From contig JAIFWQ010000001.1 in assembly GCA_019661795.1 (NCBI GenBank), positions 1-35,434 on the forward strand: a DNA stretch of 35,434 bases, given 5' to 3'. The stretch comes from Candidatus Parcubacteria bacterium (GTDB taxonomy: Bacteria > Patescibacteriota > Minisyncoccia > Phycocordibacterales > UBA6065). The position numbers and the translations under genes are program-made. The notes under the pieces were generated by a model, which saw only the letters and a program-made list of their open reading frames with translations, was not told the DNA's origin and did no database searches. Every line of letters begins with the position of its first letter. Positions within the stretch are counted from its first letter, which is position 1. Shown piece by piece: positions 24,643 through 32,029 of the stretch.

Positions 24643-27619
24643 GAACGCATGTTCGACAAGGCTTTCTTCAGGTTCGCGCTCGGATTCTCGGCGATCGTGC
24701 TGCTTTCCCTCGCCGCTCTCTACGCGACCGGATATATGGAGAAGAAGAACGTTCCGGCGCAGACTGCGGCTGTCCGCTAGTCTGGCGCTCGCCTCGGCTG
24801 GATTTTCCTTTCTTTGCGGAGCTTTTTATCCCGCATATGCAGCTACGATCATAACGGAGAGCGTCGCTACGAGCACGGTCTGGAAGAAAGACGGCAATCC
24901 TTATCTTTTTCCGAGAGGCCTGTCGATTCTCCCGGGAGTTACGCTCGCTCTCGAGCCCGGCGTTATCCTGAAGGCATTCGGTCCTTATTTTTTCGAGATA
25001 CAAGGTAAGCTCATGGCGGAAGGGACGGCGAATGACCCGATCATCTTTACTTCTCTCTATGATGAAAGTTTTGGCGGCGAGACCGACGGCTATGCCTCGG
25101 TCTTTCCGTCAAATCCCGCATCGCCGGCCATCGTGGTTTCGGAGCATGACGGTAACATCCGGCTAAGCTTGAGCAACGATTCCGGCTTTGAAGGAGTCTC
25201 CTGGGCGTCCGATTTTGACGGCGGTCAGGGAAGGAGCGTCTATGTCGGCGATCCGGCGTCTTTCACATACGATATGCCGATCCCGTATGGGTCGAACGTC
25301 GAAGCGATCATCAGCAAGGTAAATCTCGCTACCGAAGAATGTCCATGGTCCCTGTACACGCGAAATATAAGCGCGGATTTCGCATGCCTCATCGGATATA
25401 CGCAAAGGATCGAAGCCCCGCTCGCAAGATATATGTCGGCTCCGCCTGCCGCGGGCGATTGGAAGTCGCTCCTCTTTTCGGAGGGCTCTCAAGGCGTTCT
25501 TTCCCATGTCATCATGCGATATGGCGGCGAACATCATTGTTCGAGCGGCTGTACCGATTCGCCGATGGTCATCGTCCGTCATGCGAATCTGTCGGTTTCG
25601 AATTCGTCCTTCGGCGATTCGCCGTCTGCGGCCATAAGCGTCGAAGAGGGCGGGCAAGTCAGCGTCGAAAGCGCGGCGATTTCGAACGTCGCCGAGGGAT
25701 TTCATATAACGGGCGGGCGAACTACGATCCATAATTCGAGCTTCGAAAACGCGGAGAATGGCGTATACATCGTGTCTGCGTACACGGGAACCGTCGATGC
25801 GACGGGAAACTGGTGGGGAGATCCGATCGGTCCGAAGCGCGATTTCAACGAGATCGGGAGCAGGGGCGCATGGGTGTTTCCCGGCACGATCTTTTCTCCA
25901 TGGCTCTCTTCGAAGTCTGATATCGGCGCATATTCGACTTCGACGTCTACGGCGTCGTCGACAGGATCAGGAACGCCGCCCGCGCCGGAAGGCGCGGGCG
26001 CTCCGAATCCCGTGATCATCGTGCCCGGCATCCTCGGTTCCGTCGAACACAACGGAAGATGGATAATCGATCCCATATTTCACGTCTATGACAGTCTCAT
26101 CGATACGTTCCTCGCGAACGGATACATCGCGAGCTCGACTCTATTCACTTTTCCCTACGACTGGCGGAGATCGAACGCTGAAACGGCCCTGCTCCTCAAA
26201 AAGAAGATAGGCGAGATCAAAACCCAATGTGCATGCTCGAAAGTCGACATCATCGCTCATTCGATGGGAGGTCTCGTCGCTCGCGCATACGCCCAGTCTG
26301 TCGGATATCAAAACGACATCGGCTCTCTGATCTTTCTCGGCACGCCTCATCGCGGCGCTCCAGAGAGCTATCTCGCGGCGGAGGCGGGCGAATTCGGATC
26401 TTCGCCGTGGGACCGCGTCCTTAAAATGCTCATCGACCTCTATGCCGTGGGTCAGGGCCGGGCGGACGGCTTCGACTATATCAAAAATCATCCGATCGCT
26501 TCGGTGAACGAGCTTTTGCCCATATATGATTATTTGAAGGCCGCTTCGACGAGCTCTATGACGCGATATCCCGACGGCTATCCCACAAATCCTTTTTTGG
26601 AAAATTTGAATCAGAGCCTGTCCGCTCTTCTCGGCTCTTCGATCCGGATCACAAATATATTCGGCGATGTCGGCACCGGAACCGTATCGGCTTTCGATAT
26701 AGGTCCCGGAGAAAGTTCTGGCCGCTGGATCCACGGCAAACCGACGAGCACGGAGTATGGAAGGGGAGACGGCACCGTGCCGCTTTCAAGCGCGATGCTC
26801 GGTGGCACTGCCGGTTCTCGGGATATTCCTGTTGCGGCGGGACATATCGAATTGCCGAGCGCTGTCGAATCGATCGCGCTCAAAAGCCTGACCGGGAAAG
26901 AAGCATCGACGACGGCCCGCCGCTTTCAGCCAGAACATATTTTGATGGCGATCATGCATTCGCCGGCCCATATGGCCGTCATCGCCCCGACCGGAGAAAG
27001 AACGGGCCGCGATTTTGCGACAGGAGGAGAGACGCAAGGCATACCCGGCTCATTCTATTCGGGAAACGAGAGCGAGATCGAATACGTGACGGTGCCCGAT
27101 CCTGCTTTTGGCGAATATAGGATAGAGACGGAAGGCAGAGGCGATGGCGCATATGCTGTCGAGATCCAAGACATATCGGATGCGACTTCGACGAAGTCTA
27201 TCTTCGAAGGAACTACATCCACAGGTCTCCGAGAAAATCTATTCTTCGATGTCGGCTCGTCCGGCACGTCTCCTATTAAGCCGGTGATTCCAGCGCATAC
27301 GGATATTCCGGAGATTCCGCCGCAGAAAGGCGATAAAACCGAAAAAGCCGAAGAGCCTGTCCGACTGCCCGATACAACCATGCGTCCCTCGGGATCTCGC
27401 TCTGCCGCGCATATGCCACCGGCCCCGCTCGCTCGAACATATATCGAGGATGTCGCGACGGCTTTGCCCAAACCTGAAATTCTGACAGCATCTCCAGAGT
27501 CGGTGTCAAAATATGCTGATGTCGCATCCGCACATCAAGGATTCACAGGCATATTGAAATGGTTCAAGGATCTGTTCGTACTACTAATGTTAGAATTGAA
27601 AAACAGATTTTTACATTAA
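24641..27619 (+). CDS. large secreted protein: beta-helix plus LCAT-like alpha/beta hydrolase
   Basis: Up to 992 residues (numbering from 24641). A signal peptide is clear at about 40-67 (FRRRLRLSASLALASAGFSF... ending AYAA), but the 40 residues before it are Arg/Ser-rich and lie over another ORF, so the start is uncertain. Residues about 70-420 look like a right-handed beta-helix (repeated short strands, GNWWGDPIG). Residues about 455-760 form an alpha/beta hydrolase of the lecithin:cholesterol-acyltransferase or lipase type: VPGILGSVEHNG, FPYDWRRS, nucleophile S541 in AHSMGG, then D710 in GRGDGTVPLSS and H735 in AAGHIELPS as triad candidates. A Pro-rich tail ends in a hydrophobic/amphipathic segment (FKDLFVLLMLELKNRFLH), probably a membrane anchor. 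The likely role is surface esterase or phospholipase; the substrate is unknown. The YceI-like gene follows after 6 bases. Confidence 0.82.
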   Translation: MNACSTRLSSGSRSDSRRSCCFPSPLSTRPDIWRRRTFRRRLRLSASLALASAGFSFLCGAFYPAYAATIITESVATSTVWKKDGNPYLFPRGLSILPGVTLALEPGVILKAFGPYFFEIQGKLMAEGTANDPIIFTSLYDESFGGETDGYASVFPSNPASPAIVVSEHDGNIRLSLSNDSGFEGVSWASDFDGGQGRSVYVGDPASFTYDMPIPYGSNVEAIISKVNLATEECPWSLYTRNISADFACLIGYTQRIEAPLARYMSAPPAAGDWKSLLFSEGSQGVLSHVIMRYGGEHHCSSGCTDSPMVIVRHANLSVSNSSFGDSPSAAISVEEGGQVSVESAAISNVAEGFHITGGRTTIHNSSFENAENGVYIVSAYTGTVDATGNWWGDPIGPKRDFNEIGSRGAWVFPGTIFSPWLSSKSDIGAYSTSTSTASSTGSGTPPAPEGAGAPNPVIIVPGILGSVEHNGRWIIDPIFHVYDSLIDTFLANGYIASSTLFTFPYDWRRSNAETALLLKKKIGEIKTQCACSKVDIIAHSMGGLVARAYAQSVGYQNDIGSLIFLGTPHRGAPESYLAAEAGEFGSSPWDRVLKMLIDLYAVGQGRADGFDYIKNHPIASVNELLPIYDYLKAASTSSMTRYPDGYPTNPFLENLNQSLSALLGSSIRITNIFGDVGTGTVSAFDIGPGESSGRWIHGKPTSTEYGRGDGTVPLSSAMLGGTAGSRDIPVAAGHIELPSAVESIALKSLTGKEASTTARRFQPEHILMAIMHSPAHMAVIAPTGERTGRDFATGGETQGIPGSFYSGNESEIEYVTVPDPAFGEYRIETEGRGDGAYAVEIQDISDATSTKSIFEGTTSTGLRENLFFDVGSSGTSPIKPVIPAHTDIPEIPPQKGDKTEKAEEPVRLPDTTMRPSGSRSAAHMPPAPLARTYIEDVATALPKPEILTASPESVSKYADVASAHQGFTGILKWFKDLFVLLMLELKNRFLH
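24649..24780 (+). CDS. 43-residue single-pass membrane protein or displaced N-terminus
   Basis: The ATG lies 6 bases after an extended -10, like other leaderless starts in the window. It opens MFDKAFFRFALGFSAIVLLS..., one hydrophobic helix followed by a basic tail (YMEKKN) and a TAG at 24778-24780. The frame differs from that of the following large gene, with which it overlaps. Either it is a genuine micro-gene, or a one-base error near the purine run at 24738-24748 displaced the true start of the hydrolase (ATG at 24736). I cannot decide from sequence alone. Confidence 0.5.
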   Translation: MFDKAFFRFALGFSAIVLLSLAALYATGYMEKKNVPAQTAAVR

Positions 27620-27625
27620 ACTTCC

Positions 27626-28294
27626 ATGAAAAAGACCCTTCTTGTCATACTCGCGCTCGTTATCGTCGGTTTCGGCGCTTTCGCATTCCTTACCCGTCCC
27701 GTCGCAGCCCCTACAGGGAACATCCAGTCTGCGGCAGATGCTCCCGCCGCGACCTCGTCAGCCGTGTATCGCATATCCCAGGCTTCTTCGAAAGTCGAAT
27801 TCCAAATACATGAAACGCTCTACGGCAAACCGAAGCTCGTTATAGGGACGACCAGCCAGATATCAGGAGACATCGCGGTCTCGGGCTCGAAGATCGATAT
27901 CGGCACGATAAAGATCGATGCGAGGACTCTGAAAACCGATAGTTCATCGCGCGATGGGGCGATCGATCGCTTGATCCTCAACGCAGGCAAGGAAGGGAAC
28001 GAATATATCGTCTTCAAGCCGACTTCGGCCGATCTCGCAGGAGCGGGCGCTCCGGGCAAACAGGTTTCTTTCAATGTGACAGGCGATCTCACGATATCAG
28101 GCGTGACCAAGCCGGCTACGTTCATGGTCACTGCGACGATCGCTGGCGACAAAATATCCGGAACAGCTTCGACGACGGTAAAAAGGTCAGACTACGGCCT
28201 CAAGATCCCGAGCTTTTCGTTCATAGCGGATGTCGGCGACCAGTTTTCGGTGAGCGCAGATATCGTCGCGGACAAAATATCAGCCGCACAATAA
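27626..28294 (+). CDS. YceI-like lipid-binding domain protein, membrane-anchored
   Basis: 222 residues. An N-terminal hydrophobic segment (about 4-22, LLVILALVIVGFGAFAF) acts as signal or anchor. It is followed by a YceI lipocalin-like domain: YRISQASSKVEFQIHETLYG, GDIAVSGSKIDIGTIKIDARTL, DRLILNAGKEGNEYIVFKP, GDLTISGVTKPATFMVTAT and RSDYGLKIPSF are typical positions. YceI proteins bind polyisoprenoid-type lipids in a beta-barrel. It lies 6 bases after the LCAT-like hydrolase, suggesting linked roles in handling envelope lipids (inference). A minus-strand terminator immediately follows. Confidence 0.92.
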   Translation: MKKTLLVILALVIVGFGAFAFLTRPVAAPTGNIQSAADAPAATSSAVYRISQASSKVEFQIHETLYGKPKLVIGTTSQISGDIAVSGSKIDIGTIKIDARTLKTDSSSRDGAIDRLILNAGKEGNEYIVFKPTSADLAGAGAPGKQVSFNVTGDLTISGVTKPATFMVTATIAGDKISGTASTTVKRSDYGLKIPSFSFIADVGDQFSVSADIVADKISAAQ

Positions 28295-28320
28295 AAAACC
28301 GCGAGACATTTCTCGTGGTT
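28293..28320 (-). terminator. terminator for the small minus-strand gene
   Basis: AACCGCGAG (28297-28305) pairs with CTCGTGGTT (28312-28320, one G-U), loop 6. The A-run on the left becomes the U-tract of the minus-strand transcript. Confidence 0.7.
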
Positions 28321-28338
28321 CGCGAACCCTGAAGGTTT

Positions 28339-28500
28339 TCAGCAGTCAGCCGCCATCAATTGCAGGTCTGCCGTCGTAAAGGGGGCGCTCGATTGGCCGG
28401 GCTTGATCTTGCCGATGCGTTTGAGCTTGTTTGCGAGCACCTTGCGTAGGTGTGTTTTGCTGACGTCGGAGGGTCTTGCTTTGCCGTGTCGGATGGACAT
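28339..28500 (-). CDS. small basic protein of unknown function
   Basis: 53 residues from the ATG at 28500 (the frame extends to a TTG at 28566, which lies in the promoter). It is rich in Lys/Arg in the first two thirds (KTHLRKVLANKLKRIGKIK) with a more acidic, cysteine-ended tail (ADLQLMAADC). A well-formed promoter upstream and a terminator downstream on the same strand support a real transcript. There is no membrane segment and I know no family. The transcript could also act as RNA. Confidence 0.5.
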   Translation of the reverse strand: MSIRHGKARPSDVSKTHLRKVLANKLKRIGKIKPGQSSAPFTTADLQLMAADC

Positions 28501-28537
28501 AGATCGTATGGGGTTGGAGGAGAGCGGTTCGCTTTCC

Positions 28538-28566
28538 AGTATCGAATAAGGCCTAAAAACAGTCAA
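28538..28566 (-). promoter_or_regulatory. promoter of the small minus-strand gene
   Basis: Minus strand TTGACT (28566-28561), 17-base spacer, GATACT (28543-28538). It is divergent from the L10 promoter, with only 4 bases between the two -35 boxes. Confidence 0.6.
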
Positions 28567-28570
28567 TCGC

Positions 28571-28599
28571 TTGAAAAGTGGACAACTTCCTGCTAATCT
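28571..28599 (+). promoter_or_regulatory. promoter of rplJ-rplL
   Basis: TTGAAA (28571-28576), 17-base spacer, TAATCT (28594-28599). The start would be near 28606, giving a leader of about 165 bases. Confidence 0.5.
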
Positions 28600-28605
28600 C
28601 TATCC

Positions 28606-28760
28606 CGAAAGGCCGGAGAAAGCGCGGCGGCTCGAAGCAGGGGCAGAGAGCCATAATCCTTACTAAGGAAAGCCCGCTGAGGTCGAAACCAGCTGAACGC
28701 TGGTCTCAACTCCTCCGCGTCAGACGAAAGTTTGCGCGGCCTTTTAATTATCAGAGCTAG
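28606..28760 (+). promoter_or_regulatory. candidate ribosomal protein L10 leader
   Basis: The leader contains an ACCAGC/GCTGGT hairpin (28688-28704), topped below by TGAG/CTCA with an asymmetric GTCGAA bulge that could form a kink-turn. A later hairpin CCGCG...CGCGG (28715-28739) is followed by CCTTTTAATT, like an attenuator. Most bacteria regulate rplJ-rplL by L10-L12 binding to such a leader. The position supports the call; the secondary structure was read by eye. Confidence 0.6.
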
Positions 28761-28771
28761 TCGACATATAC

Positions 28772-29269
28772 ATGCCAATAACGAAGGACAGGAAGAAGGA
28801 GCTCATCAAAGAGCTCGAGACAGTCTTCAAGGATTCGAAAGGCGTGGTCTTCGTGGGCTTCAAAGGCCTCAAGGTGAACGACGCGAACAAGATGCGAATG
28901 GCATTCCGCTCGCAGGGCGTCGATTACATCGTGGCCAAGAAGACCCTCATGAACAGGGCTCTCGATGCCGCAAAGATCGAAGGCGCGAAGCCGGAGATCG
29001 CAGGCGAGGTCGCCGTCGCATACAGCGTCGACAATCTCACGCCGGCTCGGGAGATCGGCTCGTTCCTTAAAAAGAACAAGGACATGCTCCAGATCTTGGG
29101 CGGAGTCTTCGAAGGAAGATTCATCACCAAGGCGGACGTCGTGGCCTACAGCTCGATCCCTGACAAGAAGACCCTCTATGCCCAGATCGTCAATCTCTTC
29201 AACTCTCCGATACAGCGCACTGTCATCGCGATGAGCGAGATCGCCAAGAAGAAGGCTCCGGCGGCGTAG
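28772..29269 (+). CDS. rplJ: 50S ribosomal protein L10
   Basis: 165 residues. It has the typical opening TKDRKKELIKELETVFKDSKGVVFVGFKGL and VDYIVAKKTLMNRAL, followed by the C-terminal helix (VNLFNSPIQRTVIAMSEI) that carries L7/L12 dimers. L10 forms the base of the GTPase-stimulating stalk. It is followed after 28 bases by rplL, the universal pairing. rplK-rplA do not lie upstream; a small divergent gene does. Confidence 0.97.
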   Translation: MPITKDRKKELIKELETVFKDSKGVVFVGFKGLKVNDANKMRMAFRSQGVDYIVAKKTLMNRALDAAKIEGAKPEIAGEVAVAYSVDNLTPAREIGSFLKKNKDMLQILGGVFEGRFITKADVVAYSSIPDKKTLYAQIVNLFNSPIQRTVIAMSEIAKKKAPAA

Positions 29270-29297
29270 GCAATTATCAAGCAATCATAAAAATCAT

Positions 29298-29678
29298 ATG
29301 GCAGAAACCCCAGCAAAGTTCAAGTCGATCGTCGATTCCCTCGAATCGATGTCGGTCCTCGACCTTCACGAGCTCGTGAAGCATCTCGAGGAGAAGTTCG
29401 GCGTCTCGGCGGCAGCGGTAGCGGCAGCTCCTGCGGCAGGCGCGGGCGCGGCGGCAGCCGAAGAGAAGTCTACCTTCACGGTAGAATTGAAGGACGGCGG
29501 CGCTTCGAAGATCTCCGTCATCAAGGTGGTCAAGGAAGCCCTCGGCCTCGGTCTCAAGGAGGCGAAAGACCTCGTTGACGGCGCTCCGAAGGTCCTCAAG
29601 GAAGGCGTCAAGAAAGAAGACGCAGAGAAGCTCAAGAAGGACATCGAAGCGGCAGGCGGAAAGGTGGAGCTTAAGTAA
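29298..29678 (+). CDS. rplL: 50S ribosomal protein L7/L12
   Basis: 126 residues. An N-terminal dimerisation domain (SMSVLDLHELVKHLEEKFGV) and an Ala/Gly/Pro hinge (AAAPAAGAGAAAAEEK) precede the globular C-terminal domain (FTVELKDGGASKISVIKVVKEALGLGLKEAKDLVDGAPKVLKEG) that recruits translation factors. It is the second gene of the rplJ operon and ends before an unusually long terminator hairpin. Confidence 0.98.
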   Translation: MAETPAKFKSIVDSLESMSVLDLHELVKHLEEKFGVSAAAVAAAPAAGAGAAAAEEKSTFTVELKDGGASKISVIKVVKEALGLGLKEAKDLVDGAPKVLKEGVKKEDAEKLKKDIEAAGGKVELK

Positions 29679-29688
29679 GACCCTTTCT

Positions 29689-29749
29689 CCCAAAACAAAA
29701 GCCGGAACATCCTCCCAGTCTATTAGGATGTTCCGGCTTTTGTTTTGGG
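29689..29749. terminator. very long terminator hairpin after rplL
   Basis: A perfect 25-bp stem (29689-29713 with 29725-29749) has an 11-base loop. A-rich and T-rich segments lie in the outer arms, so it works in both directions between rplL and the convergent gene. Confidence 0.92.
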
Positions 29750-29802
29750 AGAACACGGGTTTGGTTGTGAAAAAAAGAGAAGAATAAAAAAACCGGTGCC
29801 TA

Positions 29803-30357
29803 TCAGGCGCCGGCTTCGAGAAGCAGTTTTTCATTGCCTCCGCATTTTTCGCAACGGGGCTTTTTGCCCGTCTTTTCCTTGGCGAACTTGAGATTACTGA
29901 AATCATGGCGCGATACTTCAAAGACCGTGCCGCAGGGGCATTCGATCGAAAGGGTCACTTTCGCATCGAGGTTTTCCTGCCTACGTTTTAGGCGCTCAGC
30001 GATTTTCTCTTTGACCGTCAGTCTTTTAGAAGAGATCTGGACGGGCTCGTAATGAAACGAGGGTACAGGTCGGATCGTTTTCGTGAAGGATTCACGAAGG
30101 GCTGGTCTGGGAATCAAGGCTGGCTTCGATATCGTCGGCGGTTTCTGAACCGCGAGCGGCGTGACTGCTGCAGGTTTTACGGGTGCCTTGGGGGTTTCGA
30201 TCGGTTTGGAGAAGAACGTCGCTGGAGAGCGTTTGATCTCCTTCAGTCCGATCTCGATCGCCTTCAGGATAACCTTGTTATAGGGGACTTTGATGTTGAC
30301 TGCTATGGTATCCGCTGCAAGTGCAGTAGTGGCAGGTATGAGGAATAGCGTTTGCAT
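29803..30357 (-). CDS. exported protein with C-terminal zinc-ribbon-like motif
   Basis: 184 residues. A hydrophobic N-terminus (TLFLIPATTALAAD) resembles a signal peptide but lacks the basic n-region. There follow a Pro/Lys/Thr-rich linker (about 45-95), a basic helical stretch (KRLTVKEKIAERLKRRQEN) and a C-terminal CPCG...CEKCGG pair typical of a small zinc ribbon. The combination of export signal and zinc ribbon is odd; alternatively the first hydrophobic part is internal. The function is unknown. No start codon fits the AGGAGG at 30392-30387, so the start is taken at the ATG 30357. Confidence 0.6.
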   Translation of the reverse strand: MQTLFLIPATTALAADTIAVNIKVPYNKVILKAIEIGLKEIKRSPATFFSKPIETPKAPVKPAAVTPLAVQKPPTISKPALIPRPALRESFTKTIRPVPSFHYEPVQISSKRLTVKEKIAERLKRRQENLDAKVTLSIECPCGTVFEVSRHDFSNLKFAKEKTGKKPRCEKCGGNEKLLLEAGA

Positions 30358-30395
30358 AAGGGCATATGTGGTTGTGAAAGAGTTTTCCTCCTATA

Positions 30396-30423
30396 AAGCT
30401 AACGCCGCTGCGCGATTTGTCAA
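30396..30423 (-). promoter_or_regulatory. promoter for the zinc-ribbon gene
   Basis: Minus strand TTGACA (30423-30418), 16-base spacer, TAGCTT (30401-30396). It is divergent from the winged-helix gene starting at 30477. Confidence 0.45.
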
Positions 30424-30476
30424 TCGTTTTCATATTGTCTTCGAGCGGCGCTTTGATATATACTGCAAACAATCCT

Positions 30477-31055
30477 ATGGTTATCCTCTCACGACTCTTC
30501 GGTTCCGAGCTCCGCGTCAAAATGATGCGCCTCTTTATCTTCAATCCTGATAAGGCGTTCGACGTCAAATACATAGAGGTCAAAACCGGCAGCCGCAGGC
30601 GCGAGATCGAAAAAGAAGCGGCATTCCTCAAAAAGACCGGTCTCGTCCGGACGTCGAGAAAAAAGAAGGTCCTGATCGTCTCCCTCGATCCGAAATTCAA
30701 ATATCTCGCCCCGCTCTCCGATTTCCTCGTAAAGACCCATTCGCTCGAGAACAGGTCGGTCGTCAAAAGGATCGAAAAGGCCGGCAAGATCAAGGCCGTC
30801 GTCGTGTCCGGCATATTCACGGGCCAGCCTGACAGCCGCCTCGACCTGTTCGTGGTGGGGGACAACGTAAGATCGTCATCCATGGACCGCATCGTCAAAG
30901 GCATCGAGTCCGATATGGGCAAAGACATACGCTATGCCGTTCTTTCCGCCCCTGATTACGCCTACCGCGTCAGCATGAACGACAAGCTCATCCGCGACAT
31001 CGTCGATTACCCTCATACCGTGCTTCTCGACAAGATAGGCATCGTCCATTCCTAG
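30477..31055 (+). CDS. winged-helix regulator fused to a nucleotidyltransferase-like domain
   Basis: 192 residues from the ATG 30477 (MVILSRLFGSELRVKMMRL); the upstream in-frame ATG at 30417 lies in the divergent promoter. Residues about 1-90 look like an ArsR/MarR-type winged helix (RLFIFNPDKAFDVKYIEVKTGSRRREIEKEAAFLKKTGLV). Residues about 95-190 (GIFTGQPDSRLDLFVVGD) resemble a minimal nucleotidyltransferase fold in which the GS motif has decayed to SGIFTG, so catalysis is doubtful. A TATACT -10 lies 12 bases before the ATG. This architecture is common in CPR genomes in my recollection; the targets are unknown. Confidence 0.7.
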   Translation: MVILSRLFGSELRVKMMRLFIFNPDKAFDVKYIEVKTGSRRREIEKEAAFLKKTGLVRTSRKKKVLIVSLDPKFKYLAPLSDFLVKTHSLENRSVVKRIEKAGKIKAVVVSGIFTGQPDSRLDLFVVGDNVRSSSMDRIVKGIESDMGKDIRYAVLSAPDYAYRVSMNDKLIRDIVDYPHTVLLDKIGIVHS

Positions 31056-31087
31056 CCCTTATTTAAAGGATTTCTTATCCCCAGCTC

Positions 31088-31118
31088 TTGCTTCATCGGA
31101 TTTTTTAATTGCTATAAT
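31088..31118 (+). promoter_or_regulatory. promoter of the MscS-related gene
   Basis: TTGCTT at 31088-31093 lies 19 bases before TATAAT at 31113-31118, which is preceded by TGC (extended -10). The leader to the ATG at 31218 is about 90 bases and contains no obvious ORF. Confidence 0.55.
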
Positions 31119-31217
31119 TGATACGTACAAAAGGTCGTTGCGGCGCTCTCCCTTGTGGCCGCACTTGGTACATTTTAGGCAGCATTATTATCAGTATCGT
31201 TAATTTCAATCATTATC

Positions 31218-31913
31218 ATGGTACTTCAAGCATGGGGAAATACGGTCACCGGCGCTTTCCAGGGAATCTGGGGCGGAACGGTCGCTCTTCTCCCTAGCCT
31301 CATAGCGGCTATCGTCATCTTCATCGTCGGCTGGATCATAGGCGCCCTCGTCGGTCGCCTCATCGCTCATCTCATCCGCGCGATCAAGCTCGACGCTGCT
31401 CTCGAGCAGGCCGGCTTCGGCGGCGTCATGAAGCGCGCAGGCTTCAGCCTCAACTCGGGCGCCTTCATCGGCGGCCTCGTCGAGTGGTTCATCATCGTAG
31501 CCTTCCTCGTCGCCTCGTTCGAGGTGCTCGGGCTCACGCAGGTCAACGTCTTCCTCCAGCAGGTAGTCCTCCTCTACTTGCCGCAGGTCATCGTGGCGGT
31601 GCTCATCCTCCTCGTATCGGTCGTCATCGCCGATACGCTCTCGAAGATCGTCGCCGGCTCGGCTCGCGCCGCAGGCGTCCACTCCGCGAACTTCTTGGGC
31701 ACCATCACGAAATGGGCCATCTGGATCTTCGCCCTCCTCGCCGCGCTCGTTCAGCTCGGCATAGCGGTGTCGTTCATCCAGACCCTCTTCACCGGAGTCG
31801 TCGTGGCTCTCTCGCTCGCGTTCGGACTTTCGTTCGGGCTCGGCGGACAGGAAGCGGCGTCCCGCTGGATACAGAGGACTCGCGAAGAGATCGCATCTCA
31901 TCATCGCGACTAG
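31218..31913 (+). CDS. MscS-related small-conductance channel-like membrane protein
   Basis: 231 residues with about five membrane helices. Its segments (LLPSLIAAIVIFIVGWIIGALVGRLI, the EVLGLTQVNVFLQQVVLYLPQ-like region, and the pore-like GVVVALSLAFGLSFGLGGQEAASRWI) resemble the conserved TM-helix repeat (PF05552) proteins such as CmpX, related to the MscS pore. The cytoplasmic MscS beta domain is missing, as usual in that group. A role in osmotic or mechanosensitive release is inferred. It is monocistronic, with its own promoter and terminator. Confidence 0.85.
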   Translation: MVLQAWGNTVTGAFQGIWGGTVALLPSLIAAIVIFIVGWIIGALVGRLIAHLIRAIKLDAALEQAGFGGVMKRAGFSLNSGAFIGGLVEWFIIVAFLVASFEVLGLTQVNVFLQQVVLLYLPQVIVAVLILLVSVVIADTLSKIVAGSARAAGVHSANFLGTITKWAIWIFALLAALVQLGIAVSFIQTLFTGVVVALSLAFGLSFGLGGQEAASRWIQRTREEIASHHRD

Positions 31914-31949
31914 CCCGATCACGGCTTCTCGCCGATCACTTTAGAAGAC

Positions 31950-31987
31950 AAAGCCGCGCCGCAGGGGAAAACTCCGGGCGCGGCTTT
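31950..31987 (+). terminator. terminator after the MscS-related gene
   Basis: An 11-bp stem AAAGCCGCGCC (31950-31960) with GGCGCGGCTTT (31977-31987), loop 16. Confidence 0.8.
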
Positions 31988-32029
31988 GCTATCATGGGAA
32001 GGCATTATCATTTAGCAAATTAGAGAATC

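Noticed and set aside
30387..30392. AGGAGG Shine-Dalgarno match upstream of the zinc-ribbon gene
   Set aside because: It is 29 bases from the only in-frame ATG and no other start codon lies at a suitable distance, so it is probably chance.
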